From Paraconiothyrium sp. Pb-2020 (lineage: Eukaryota; Ascomycota; Dothideomycetes; Pleosporales; Didymosphaeriaceae), in NCBI GenBank assembly GCA_022419385.1, contig JAJUBI010000008.1:2232001-2296000 (forward strand): DNA of 64,000 bases, in the 5' to 3' direction. This document shows positions 45,282 through 57,300 of this stretch, one piece after another. The first letter of the stretch is position 1; each line of letters opens with the position of its first letter. The notes below the pieces were generated by a model, which was not told where the DNA came from, searched no databases, and saw nothing but the letters and a program-made list of their open reading frames with translations. The position numbers were made by a program, and so were the translations under genes.

Positions 45282-46290
45282 ATGTAGAGTTGTTCTAGGG
45301 GAAAAAGGGGAATCGTCATCGTAGTGACGATGCACAAACATCTCAAAGATGAGCTCATATCCGGTGATTTCTATAGGATGGGCCACTTTTCAAAGAGGAT
45401 AGGCTCAGAAGGCGGCCAATATGTGACCTGGTGTATGTGCCCTTCTAGATTTAAACTTCGCGGCTGAGGACTACTGCGAAGATCGGTGTGCCAGAGATGT
45501 GGGGGCTGGGAACCTGGCGATGTCATGGTGGCTGTGCAATCGGAATCCCGTTCGCGAGGGAATGAGCCCCGGCGATCGGCATTCCGACTTTGTAACAAGA
45601 CTGAGCTACAGTCTTTCCTTTGACATATTCCACTTTTTGCTTAGAACCCCAATATCCGTTCGGCGTTTTCAGAACAAGTACGGCTTTCGGTGTGCGGGTT
45701 GGAGAAAGCTTAGATTTCTACCATGCACACTATGCACGCACATACACATTAAAGTGTGTTGAACGCCAAATAATTCACGGAGGTACGGAGTAACACGCTC
45801 GGTGTGCGGGTTCCCGACCCTTCCTCATCTTGCACGCCGGAACCGGAAAACCTATTCTGTACGTGGCTGGAGAGAAATCCGCGTAACAAGCCCAGCGGGC
45901 TTAGAATTTGCCCAATTTGTCCCCGATCAACACTACGCAACTGATACCAGTCAGCATATCTTCCCCTTTGGCTGTAGCTCATGCATTATGTCTTCAAACT
46001 CGTGCGAAAGCTCTGATCATCATACAAGCCTCACTGAGAACGAAGCAGCCACAGCCTCAAGGGCGTTACGTCGACATTTGCTTCGAGTGAGGCACTGATC
46101 AAAATAGGCAGAGTTAAAAGGTTATGGCCTGCGCTATCAAAAGCAATTGTCTTGCCTACTATAGACGCTCTATCAGTCCCGATACTTCTATATACTCTGT
46201 CAAGTACTTCCTGCATACCCACTCAGTCTACTCGATAACCACAACCTTACGCTACTATTTGTTTACTGTGTTCTAAAATCTCTTTACAAC
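45282..46290. other. Gene-free stretch before the RTA1 gene
   Basis: About 1 kb with no recognisable gene; the final 100 bases look like a CT/A-rich promoter end. Confidence 0.5.
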
Positions 46291-47319
46291 ATGGCAGCAG
46301 ACAGATGCGAACATGTCTCCGCTGACTGTCCCGTCGAGGACACCATCTATGGCTATGCTCCTAATCTCGGTGCAAACGGCTTCTACGCAGTCATCTTCGC
46401 CATCGGTGTTCTGTCCCAGGCATATTTCGTCTTCAAATACTGGCGACTATGGAAGGGATATTCCATTCTCGTCTTCGTCGGCGCTCTGGGTGAATGCTTG
46501 GGATATATTGGTCGCATTCTTCTGCATAACAACCCCTGGGACGGTGCAGCCATGACTATCCAACTGCTACTGATCATGATTGCACCGTCCTTTCTAGCGG
46601 CAGCACTGTACATGACTCTTCGCACACTGGTACAGTACTTTGGGCCAGAGCATACTAAGCTTCCCGCACGTTTTTGGACCTGGCCATTCGTAACAGCCGA
46701 TTTGATTGGATTTGTCTCTCAGTGTGGCGGCGGTATTCTATCGTCAATGGGCTCCACGAATCCGAGCCTGGGCACGGCAGGAAACGCAATCATGGTGGCT
46801 GGTGTTTCATTTCAAGCTGCCGTCATGTTCCTCGCGGGCGCGCTGGCCACGGACTTCGCCATACGACTTTACCGCCGGCAGGGTGTCAATGTGTACAGGG
46901 GCCTAGCGAAGGACCTCAAGATCTTCCTCTGGTGTATGATGATAGCCTTTGTATTAATATTGGCGCGATGTTTCTACCGGTAAGCAACCGTTATTTCGTC
47001 CACATCTTGTATCGGTCAGTTCCTTACTGATTTCTCAATAGTATCCCAGAAATGGCTGGTGGAGTCGGTGGACCCATGATGCGACGCGAAGCTGAGTTCA
47101 TGATCTTCGATGGCTGGTAAGTGCTATCACCTCGTTCGCTTGCTGTTCTAACTTACTTACTCTTCCGGTAGCTTCATCATCATCTCCGTCATACTGCTGT
47201 GTGTAGGCCATCCAGGTAGATATGCTGGCGCTACGCAGGACGGAAGGCTTCGAACATATAAGGCTATGCCTGGCTTTAGTGAGTATCTCGAGCCAGAGCA
47301 CGAATTTCAAGATGTTTAA
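46291..47319 (+). CDS. RTA1-like seven-transmembrane protein
   Basis: Exons 46291-46979, 47042-47116 and 47172-47319 give 303 residues. Seven hydrophobic segments are visible, together with the RTA1 family landmarks: Y-G-Y-A-P-N-L near the N-terminus, E-C-L-G-Y-I-G-R, P-S-F-L-A-A-A-L-Y-M, F-V-T-A-D-L-I-G-F-V-S-Q-C-G-G-G, and after the first intron the short exon R-R-E-A-E-F-M-I-F-D-G. Yeast Rta1/Rsb1 proteins are linked to resistance to 7-aminocholesterol and to sphingoid base export; filamentous fungi have many uncharacterised paralogues. Plasma membrane is likely. Intact. Confidence 0.92.
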
Positions 47320-47828
47320 GAGAGAAAGTTGGACTCGATAGGACTTATCACGAAGTATCGTTGATGCATGTATGCAAGAAAGTCTCCAGATGGAACAACG
47401 AGGTGTCAAGTATCGAAGTAGATTTGGTTGAAAATTTTATGTGTGATTGTTGAAGAGCACCAGCAGAGAAGGCCTTTTTAATACGTCTGTGTCCCATTAA
47501 TAAGCCTACATTCTTTATATACTGAACGCGATATTAGTAACTTGTGCCTATAGTAGCATTTTGTGCGAAGCTGCAGACTAACGATGCCGAAGGATCAAAT
47601 CATCCATGGGCGGACTTACCACGCTCACAATCGGACCTTAGCGGAGTTATCATCATATCCCCAGTGCCCCTTGCAACCAGCAGTTGGCATTCCTATCTCG
47701 AGTGTACCCCGATTTGACACATCTCTGATATATATGCCTGGCTTGCACTGCTTCAGGATAGAGAAACTGATTCTCTCGCATACTCCATCCATCATTTTTC
47801 CACATCCCTCGAACGGCTCATCGGAAAC
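47320..47828. other. Intergenic stretch
   Basis: No gene. The last 100 bases are likely the promoter of the reductase at 47829. Confidence 0.5.
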
Positions 47829-48869
47829 ATGGCTGTCAGTACCAATCGCGCGCTCTGGCAGGATACCTTTGGCGTTCCAGGAGTGATCCGCGATAGCTCG
47901 ATTCCCACACCCGACAATCTTGGTGACGAGAAATTGCTGATCAAGGTACACGCCTGGGCAATTAACCCCGCCGACTACATGCTCCAAAATAGGAATTTGG
48001 GCAAATACCCTGTCATCCTGGGCTGCGACGTTGCCGGCACCGTCGAGTGCATTCTCCCAAATTCTACTGCGGCATCGTTGTTCAGCGTTGGCGACCGCGT
48101 CTTCGGATTCACCGCCAATAATGGGTTTCAGGATTATGTGACCTTGGATTACAGACTGGTAGCCAAACTTCCCGACCTCATGGCGTACAGTGAGGCTGTT
48201 GTTCTCGGCCTCTGCGCTGCTACCAGCGCTATGTTTCTCTTTGGCAAAGACTACCTTCATCTTGACTATCCTAAATCGGGCGCGACGAGGAAAGGAAAGT
48301 CTGTTCTCGTCTGGGGAGGGAGCTCAGCCGTTGGAAGCAACGCTATTCAGCTGGCGACGGCGGCAGGATATGACGTGGTCACCACTTGCTCAGGAAAGAA
48401 TTTCGATTACGTGAAGAAGCTTGGTGCTATTCAAGCGTTCGATTACAGAGACAACGATGTGCCTGGGAGTATCGCTGCAGAGATTGACAGCGGTGAATGT
48501 GCCGGGATCTTCATGGCGGCCGGGCTGGAGGAAGGTAACATTGCTGCATACAAGGTAGCGACAGCGTCGAATCAGAGGATCAACTTTTCTTCCTCCAGTT
48601 TTGTCACTGACCTTGGCAAGGTGCCCGAAGGAGTTCACCTCAGTCAGGCGGCGGTAGAGAATACTAAACCATTCCCTTACTGTTGGTTTGAAACGTTGAG
48701 TGCAACCTTCGGGGGATATTTGCCAGAGGCTTTGGCGACCGGTATGTACAAAGTCGCGCCGCCTCCTCTGGTGGTGAACCGGCAAGGTTTGGAAGGAATA
48801 CAGGAGGCTGTCGACCGGATGAGAGAAGGAACGGTATCGGCGGTGAAATTGGTCGTTGAGCGACCATGA
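47829..48869 (+). CDS. Zinc-less medium-chain reductase (LovC-like trans-enoyl reductase)
   Basis: A single frame of 346 residues. It is an MDR-superfamily protein with W-A-I-N-P-A-D-Y-M-L-Q, then P-V-I-L-G-C-D-V-A-G, V-G-D-R-V-F-G-F and the NADPH-binding V-L-V-W-G-G-S-S-A-V-G-S-N-A-I-Q-L-A (about residues 164-180). Structural-zinc cysteines are absent. Length and motifs match stand-alone enoyl reductases and 'ToxD/LovC-like' proteins that reduce polyketide enoyl intermediates. No polyketide synthase is in the window, so it may serve a distant synthase or another enone. Cytosolic, intact, no introns. Confidence 0.9.
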   Translation: MAVSTNRALWQDTFGVPGVIRDSSIPTPDNLGDEKLLIKVHAWAINPADYMLQNRNLGKYPVILGCDVAGTVECILPNSTAASLFSVGDRVFGFTANNGFQDYVTLDYRLVAKLPDLMAYSEAVVLGLCAATSAMFLFGKDYLHLDYPKSGATRKGKSVLVWGGSSAVGSNAIQLATAAGYDVVTTCSGKNFDYVKKLGAIQAFDYRDNDVPGSIAAEIDSGECAGIFMAAGLEEGNIAAYKVATASNQRINFSSSSFVTDLGKVPEGVHLSQAAVENTKPFPYCWFETLSATFGGYLPEALATGMYKVAPPPLVVNRQGLEGIQEAVDRMREGTVSAVKLVVERP

Positions 48870-50285
48870 ATGGGGGTTGGCGGACCCTATGGAGAAGTGG
48901 AAACTTGACTGTGGCTGAATGACGTAGCAAGGAAGAGGCAAATTCTTCTCGGAACACTTCGAAAACAATGAGTGCGTCTGAAGATCAGTCTAGAGAGCGT
49001 AGAGGGAGTAGTAAGCTTTGAGTACCTTATTGCCGACGCCTGGCGGCAATTCAACCTCAATTTTACCGCAGCGAAAACCTCGATCTCATGTACAAGCTAT
49101 AAGAATACCAATTTTGCCTATGGCGAGCCACAGTTCTAACGTAGGACACTAACAACTGTCCGAGATGCTTCTATGCAAAGGATAGTCTGCGAACAGCGCT
49201 CCAGTTTTTTTTTACTTTGGTGAAGGTGCTTCATATGCTCAGCCATCATTTGCACTTCGATAGCCACGCACCCCGTTCATTTCCATGCGGGTGCGCTCGA
49301 AACAGGTGCGAAAGCCGTGTAAAGGTTAGTAAGCCCTCGCAATCCGGTCATACAAGCTTTTGGAAGACTGAATGAGTTTGGAGTCGGGATCTTTCGCTGG
49401 CGCAGAACCAGGAAGCCTAAGTCATGCTGGTTTCCGACTAATCGAAGCCGGAGCTTGAATGCAGGCTCCAAGCGCGGTTTCAAGGGATGGCAAGATCCCC
49501 TCAGTTGTCCTGCTATGACTTGCTTCTTCCCGACTGCGTAGGTCTATGATGCAGTCTGTTGCGGCCTAATCGATGACGGAAATCTTCCGGTTGACCGGTA
49601 TGAGAACCACAAGCTTCCAATGTATTGGACAGTACGCAACCTGGTGCACATATATCATATCCAACGATGAACCCTGATATGCTACTGAAATCAAAGATCT
49701 GGATACCCACTGGAGTCATGCAGGCTTTGAACTCCGTGGACTCCTAGGGGCGAATTCCTGTTCCGGTAGTATCATTCGCAACCCATTTACCAGCTTGAGA
49801 ATATTAGACCGCGACTTATGTAAGTAACATACAAGAATCCGCAGACGGATCTCTCAGTAGTAAATACATCCCGACCATATCATATATTCTTCATCACAGG
49901 TATTTCGCAAACGAAAGCACAACGTAAGACTCTCGTTTAGTCCCTAATGCGTGGCTGCTGAAATAAAGACGTTTGTGGGAAGATTAGGAAAAATACACGT
50001 CGCGTGTCAAGCTTTCTCTGAATTCTGCATTCAACAGATTGGCTCGGCAGAGGCCCAGGGCGGCATCTTAGACTGTGCCACATAGCCGTTTCCCATAGCT
50101 CTGGAACCGACACTGCCCCTCAATATCGCTCCTGCAATTTTCCGTCTCAAACGTCTACTACGCCGCTTACGAGCCACCCTCTAAATTTCCGCCGCCCTTC
50201 TCAGCTTCTAGATTTCAGCACCCTTCTATTTCTTGCACTCCGGTCAGCTGTCTTCAGTCTCTTGATATCGAAAGACAACATAGTC
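48870..50285. other. 1.4-kb gene-free stretch
   Basis: No family-level coding signal in any frame. A poly-T run sits at about 49206-49214. The P450 promoter presumably occupies the last few hundred bases. Confidence 0.5.
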
Positions 50286-52054
50286 ATGTATGATTCGGTT
50301 TTCGCATCTCTTGCAGCGTTACCTGTTACCTTGATCGTCTGGTCCTTAATTACCCTCAACGCGAATCTGAATAAGGCACGCGCGATAGGGCTACCGATTC
50401 TCGTACGCTACGTCACGCCGACGAACCCACTATGGATGGCCTTCGGCAGCAATGTGGTCCGACTGGCTCGCCGGTTTGGAGTAGCTACAGAACACTTCGA
50501 TCGATTCTACCTCTTTGGATGGGATGCAAATGAGCGATATCGCGTACATGCGGAATTTGGCGACGCGTTTACGTTAGTGTCACCCGGCGGTAACTGGATC
50601 TACATCTCAGATTCGAAGGCTGCACGGGATGTTCTCAAACGACCTCGCGACTTTGGCCGAAACGTTGAACAGCTTGCCGTTCTGAACGTTTACGGGAAGA
50701 ACCTATCAACCACCGAAGGACATGGATGGCAAAAGCACCGCAAGGTTACGGCAGCTACTTTCACTGAAAGAAACAACGAACTTGTATGGCAGTCCTCACT
50801 CACGCAAGGTAATGAGATGCTTAATTATTGGATGCATCGCGCTCCATCTCCAATCAGGAGCGTCGCAGATGATTGCAAGACATTCACTCTCAACGTCCTG
50901 GCGGCGGCGCTCTTCACGAAGCCATACCCGTTCGAGGGACAGGAGGAGATGGAGAAGCGCCATGCTGGGTCAGTCGACCTCTCAGACGATTCCTACCAAT
51001 ATCGCGATTCGTTCTCGAAGATTCTTCGGGGCATAATTCCTATTGCCATCTTTGGTGGGGAAACGCTGAGAACCTCGTCCTGGATGCCGACCTCGATGAA
51101 GGCAGTGGGACAGGCGGTTGAGAGCTTCCGATTGTATGTTCGCGGCATGATCGAAGAAGAGAGAAATAACATTCGAAATGACATTTCGGCTCGGGAGGAT
51201 TTGGTTTCGTCTTTAGTGCGAGCTTCGCTGGCCCAACAGAACGATGGCCGGGACATGACCATCACTGAGCAGGACATTATCAGCAATACTTTTGTCTATG
51301 GGTTCGCAGGTAATGATACCACGGCTATAACTCTTGCCCACATTATCGTGAACCTAGCAGCAAATCCGGACACCCAGGATTGGATCCGCGAGGAGATACA
51401 ACACTACTGCAAGGACGACGACTTCAATGAGTGGTCATACCCCACGTGGACAAAGCTTAAACGATGCCAAGCTGTACTGGTAAGCTCCTCAGCCACCGAA
51501 GTAGACACGATGTGGCATTTGACTGATGTTATTCCTAGATGGAAACTCTCCGACTTTGCCACCCGCTCGGATCATCATCGAAGCTGACCAAGGACGCATG
51601 CGCTTTGACAGTTGGAGAAGATACATACGTCATCCCACCGCGCTCTAACGTCCAGGTCAACTTTTGTGTATTGCACACCAACACCACTGTCTGGGGCAAC
51701 ACTGCGATGACCTGGGACCCGACACGTTTCATCAACGTGCGTGGAGGCAAGGACAGACCAGAAATTGAGGGGGAAGAATTTCATGTTTTTGCAGATGGAG
51801 AATATATGCCTTGGTCGCAGGGAGAGCGGGTATGCCCGGGAAAACGATTTTCGCAGGTCGAACTCACTGCCGTCCTGGCAGTCCTTTTTCGGAACCACCA
51901 GATCGAGCCCATGCCTGAGTCAGGAGAGACAAGTGAGGATGCTAAGAAAAGAGCTCAGTGGCTTTCCATGGATATACAGATGACACTTCTCAACGAAATG
52001 TATCGGCCGGAACGACTCGGTTTGAGGTGGGTGAAGGTAAATAGAGACTACTAA
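50286..52054 (+). CDS. Cytochrome P450 monooxygenase
   Basis: Exons 50286-51479 and 51539-52054 join across a 59-nt intron to 569 residues; the ATG at 50286 is the first in frame. An N-terminal membrane anchor (L-P-V-T-L-I-V-W-S-L) is followed by G-W-Q-K-H-R-K-V (C-helix), A-G-N-D-T-T in the I helix near residue 345, E-T-L-R near 400 and the heme loop W-S-Q-G-E-R-V-C-P-G with Cys about 497. The conserved Phe of the heme loop is Trp here, which occurs in some fungal families. It is an ER-bound oxygenase with unknown substrate. No partner genes adjoin, since both sides are long gene-free stretches. Confidence 0.9.
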
Positions 52055-54316
52055 GTATATTTAATCTAAACCTTATCGCAATTCACGTTGAACCTTTCTA
52101 GAAACTTTGCGAATCTTGAAGCCTTCCGCGATCATGTCTTATCGGGGCACAAATGCTATAGAGTCGGCACTGTGAACCCACACTAAGTTATATGCTCCGC
52201 CAAGGGAGAGATGAGTATTCCAAGATCGTAATCTAAACCTTGCTTTCATGCTATAACGATCTCACTTTGGACGTTTTCGCACCGTTCTGGATCGTTCCTG
52301 AAGCGTTGGTCACGCCATTCTGCAATTTGCGGGTTGTGACTACACGAGGATGCGAAGTCTGAGGTAATTTTTTTTCACGGTGCTTTACATCGAACGGTCC
52401 AAATTCCTACGATCTTACGTGAATCACCGGCATACCAAAATCACCAACGAGTCTCTTTGATGCGTTGGTCGCTGAGAACAGTGTTATACTATGAACCCTG
52501 CCACACTTACACTTGTGTTGACTCTGTAAATCTGATCACGAATATATAAATAAATTCTTGCACATCTCTGTGTGGCTTTATCACGCTCCATCTTCAATGG
52601 CACAAGCGTAGTTGCGCCATTTGATATGACTTGCTCTGCCTAAGCTATTCTTTAATGTCATTATCGCTTTCGAGAGACAATAGGAGACAGATTTTAAACT
52701 AAGGAATAGTTAAAACTAAAAGTCTCTATAGTAATTTCGCTAAATGATGGATGTTCGTGTGTAGATAAGCTTTGGATTAGGGTCTCGTCTATGTCGCACG
52801 TGTGCAGCCCAACGCGAGCACGCTTGATGAAAGGACGACAATTTGAAGCGAGTGGTGTATGCCTTCAGAAACCTGAGGTCGTGCGGAGGTGAGAAGAGGG
52901 TACAGGAGTGGCGAAGTCGATCTGGAGCTGCGGTTGCGAGACGTACTAAGTAGCCTAGCTGAGGTAAAAGATTCCTCTTCGCCGCCTTTTTTCTACTAAG
53001 TGTCCTGGCATCTAACATGCAATATTATTTGCAATATGGCATATATGGCGATTCGATGCACCTATGGTAATAAAGGTTCGAGATTTGTTAGGATGCACAA
53101 GCGAGATGCAAACACTATCAGTATTACTATTTCCCTCAAGGATCTCCGGTTCGCTACTATTGGTACCATGAATGAACGATCATGGTAAGATTTTGTTTTA
53201 GCGAGAACAGGACAGTGGATATGCGCACCGAAGCGCATCTAAGGTGAAGTGTGTACAGTGAAGAGTGATCCCCGCCTCGATGTATACATCCTATTAGCTA
53301 TTGCGCCTATCTATCATCCCTCGACACGCTGTGAGCGCCGAGACCATTCGAAACAAGGAGGATCTTCCATCGATTGTCCGGTCAGCTTCGTGTAACCGCA
53401 GCACAATAGAGTCTTGGCGTACCAGCTGGATGTGGCCGTCAAGTGTGTTGGCCTTGTTCGGATCGAGCGAAGTTAGGTTGAAAGCTCAGCATGCCTAGAT
53501 AATGTCCGTCCGGTGTGTAAATCGGAAGGACATCTATGCAAAAAAATCAGTACAAGATGGGTCCGATATTCAGCGCACATACTATGTCGACGACGCTCAC
53601 GGTGAAGTTTATGGAATTGGTACAGGTGCCACGCTGTGGGCGGGATCGCGACGATCAATGCGATATTCCGATGATGTTCGCAGATGTGAGAGGCCTTGGC
53701 GCATAGAATGAAGATTGTGGCGATGTAATTTGAGTAAAGATATGCTTTCGATATCTGGAAAGTGTAAAGACAGTGAAATGATGCATAAGGCTTAAGGCAG
53801 ACGAACGCATTATCAGCGGAAGACCATCCAATATATAGAAAATGGAGGCATGAGTGTTCGACTAGACTCAATTGAACCCGGCCCACATCATGTTACTCAT
53901 GGGCACAGTGAACACTCATGCCACGACGTGGTGACCATCTCTAAAAGCAGATCTTGGACGTACCCAATGAAGTAAGCACCTCAAATGCAGGCTTTGGCCA
54001 CAGCCAGTGGGGGGGCCCCTGTAGGGTGGCCTTGTGGCGCAGCGTTTGCGTCGTCTGTAACAGCGACTTTGGCAATATCCAATCACCGTCATGAGAGTTC
54101 TGTCGCTTACGCCTCGCAGCATGCCTCGCTGATCGGAGTCCGGACATAATAGCTTACGAGCTCTCCTTTATAAGCGCAGACTCTTTGCTTCACTCCCTTG
54201 CGCTCATGATCTCGTTCACGATCTCAGATCTCTTTTCCTCAATCACATAGATTGCCGTGAAGCCCACGTTGCAGTTTTAATCCATTCTCCGAGATATTTC
54301 CCGCGTCGGTACCGTT
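52055..54316. other. 2.3-kb gene-free stretch
   Basis: No convincing exon in any frame, no tRNA-like B box recognised, and no terminal repeats seen. Confidence 0.5.
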
Positions 54317-57300
54317 ATGGGCAAGCGCAAGTCTGAAGACGAGAAGTGGGAATTGTTTAAGGATGATATCCGCGACTTATACGATACACACCCCCTATCT
54401 GAAGTCATGGAAATCATGTGCGAGCGAGGGTTCAAAAGAACGTGAGTTTTGTGGATACGTATCGCGACAGCTGAACCTTTGATTCGATAACTAATTCACA
54501 TGCACAGCAAAGCACAATACGAAGGACGCTTGAAACGATGGAATGACACTCGCAAAAATATCAAGAAAGCTGAGTGGGATTACATTGTTCAGCAGTTTCG
54601 TTATCGCGAAGCGAATGGGAAGTCATCAGCGGTTATCGTGCGCGGTTTTCAGGTGCCGCAGGCAAGGATTACCAAACAGTGGAGCAAACACGACAAGACG
54701 ACCTTTGAGCGATACGCGAACGGTAGGGGAAAATGGTGTTTACGTCATCTTCATGAACTGATTGTCAAGCAGAGATTCGCGTGGAAACTCCACCGGGAGT
54801 TGAAGTACTTACACCTGGGGCGCAGTCCCCCGTGTTTCACATAGTTGGAGCAAGTGAGGCATTCTCATTGGCTTACAGTATCAATCTCCCATGGCGGGAC
54901 TTTGCTGGTCAAGTAGCCGAGCTTTTCGTCCACTACCGTAAGGGGCAGTCCATCACGCTGAATAGGGTCTCGTCGCTACACAGAACCTTGGAACAAACTA
55001 TCGAATCGAGCTCGAATACTCCGTTCTTGCAACGTTTTGGGGATTTATTTCCAGATAATTGCGATCATCCAAGCGCCGCACATCTCGCTCCTGCATCGTT
55101 CGGTTGGAAAAAGTATCTGCCTTTGAACCCAACAGATATCACTCGCTACAGCATGAACAAGAACGCGAAAACTACGGATCAAGAAAGCCCAATAGCAATT
55201 CTGAGGGACTTGATAGGGCTCATATCCAACAATCATATCAGCGAACCGCTCACCGACATGATCGTCAGACTCATCGATGGCCCGCAAAACCTCCAGTTCT
55301 TAAGAAGATTGCTTTCCGTGGATAAGACTACCATCAGAGCTTTTGCGGAGAAACTGCGGCAGCATATTGATTACAAGATAAGGGATCCGACCTTCATGGA
55401 AATCGTAAATGCTGCTACACCACGCATTGTTGACGCCGATCTCGACGTGCAGTCGCCTGCAACAATTGAGGCCGGACATATAGATGAGCTGGGCTTTGAT
55501 AATCTAGATTCCGGTCCTTTCAATCTCGATACTTTCAATCTCGATGCTTTCAATCTCGATGCTTTCAATCTCGATGCTTTCACTCTAGATGCTTTCACTC
55601 TGGATCCTTTCACTCTGGATCCTTTCACTCTGGATTCCGGTCATTTCAATCTCGATCATTCGAATTTCGACCATCAGAGTAGTGTGGATGGCTCTCTGCA
55701 AAGGTACCGCGCAGAAGAGTCTAGACTAAACGACGAGGACACTCTGCACAGCTCCCTTTGGGAAACTTGTAAAGAAGGAGGATCCCACCTTGAAGTGAAA
55801 GCGCTTTTAGAGGCCGGTGCAGACGTCAACCACCAAGGCGAATATGGCACCTCCCCTCTCTATGAAGCCTGTCAGTGGGGATCAGAATACGAATCTGTGG
55901 TCCGCTTGCTTCTTGAAAACGGCGCTGATCCCAATCACTTGACCTCGGACGGGTACTCTCCTCTTTACGAAGTCTGTCACTGGGGACCTGATTCCGAATC
56001 TTATTTCGGCGTGATAGCTCGACTTGGAGCTGACCCAGATGATCTGACCCTCTGCGAGATGCTTCTCATTGCAGGAGCGAACGTAAATGACCAATTAGCC
56101 GACAGTGAAATCTCTCTCTTTGGTCGCGCTTGTGAGGAAGGAAACGACAAAATGGTTCATCTATTCCTCAAGCACGGTGCCAAGGTCAATTCCGAGTCTG
56201 ATAAATGGATTTCTCCCCTGGCACATGCAGCAGCCACGTGTCAAGACACCGTGGTCATAAGCCTGCTTGATCTTGGCGCACAATTCAGAGGCGAGGTATC
56301 ATGTCTCCTTAAGTTAATTGAGGAACGCAGCTACAACATCGCCGAACGCATTCTTCGATTCGCTCTGGATACTTCATACTGCGGACTAGACTTCATGGTC
56401 ACGTGTTTCGTCTGTGTCGTTCGAAAAGGCCAGGTCGACAATCTGGATTTGTTAGCGAAACTGCAACCACACATATTTGATAAGTTACGGCGAACGCCAT
56501 GGCTATTATTTGAAGCAGCTGCATTCGGCGCATTCGATCTTGGCCCGACTGGCAGCCAGAATAGCTCATCGCAATCCAGCGCAATAGCAACAATGGACTA
56601 TCTACAGTGCAACGGGTTCGACATAGCTTGTGTAGATGACTGTGGCAAAGGTTGTCCATTAGTCTTCGCAGCTTTGAGCGGACACATTGAGGTGATGCAG
56701 TATTTACTCGAAAGTGGAGCCAGTTTCAACAGTTTGGCCAATGGAGAATGGGTGCGATTGGTAAGAATGGCCCTCCCTGACGAGACACTCTTCGACTTCC
56801 ACAGCGATGAGCGACGATCGAAATTTGGAGATGCTATTATGATCAATTTGGTACGCGACCATGTTAGCGAGCTTGCGCCTATACACGCTGCGGCCATGCG
56901 GGACGGCGATACAGGAGCAGCAATGATTCAACTTCTTCTTGGCTATGGCGCGGATCCGAATCAGCCGGGTGCAGCTTTTCCTATACAGCTTGCCTCTAGC
57001 GCAGGCACTAGAGATTCTAAGGTCGTCACAACATTACTCAGAGCTGGCGCAGACCCAAACCTCACGTCTTCGCAGGACTTCAGTTTACGCTGCTTCGGCC
57101 CTGAAAAAAACTTGCTCTGGTCTATACGATATGGAATACCAAATGCACTTCACATGTCATTGACAGGAGCCACAGTCGAGGTTTTCGAAGCCTTGTACAA
57201 GGCTGACGGACGACTTCTCCCATCATCATATGCCATGAAACACTGTACTTGCGGCACCAAAGTCGCCGCGGAGGGTCGAACTTTGCCCAATACTGTAACA

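Noticed and set aside
55371..55628. Antisense repeat frame (K-x-S-R-[LV] units) opposite the minisatellite
   Set aside because: Automatic consequence of the 15-bp repeat on the coding strand.
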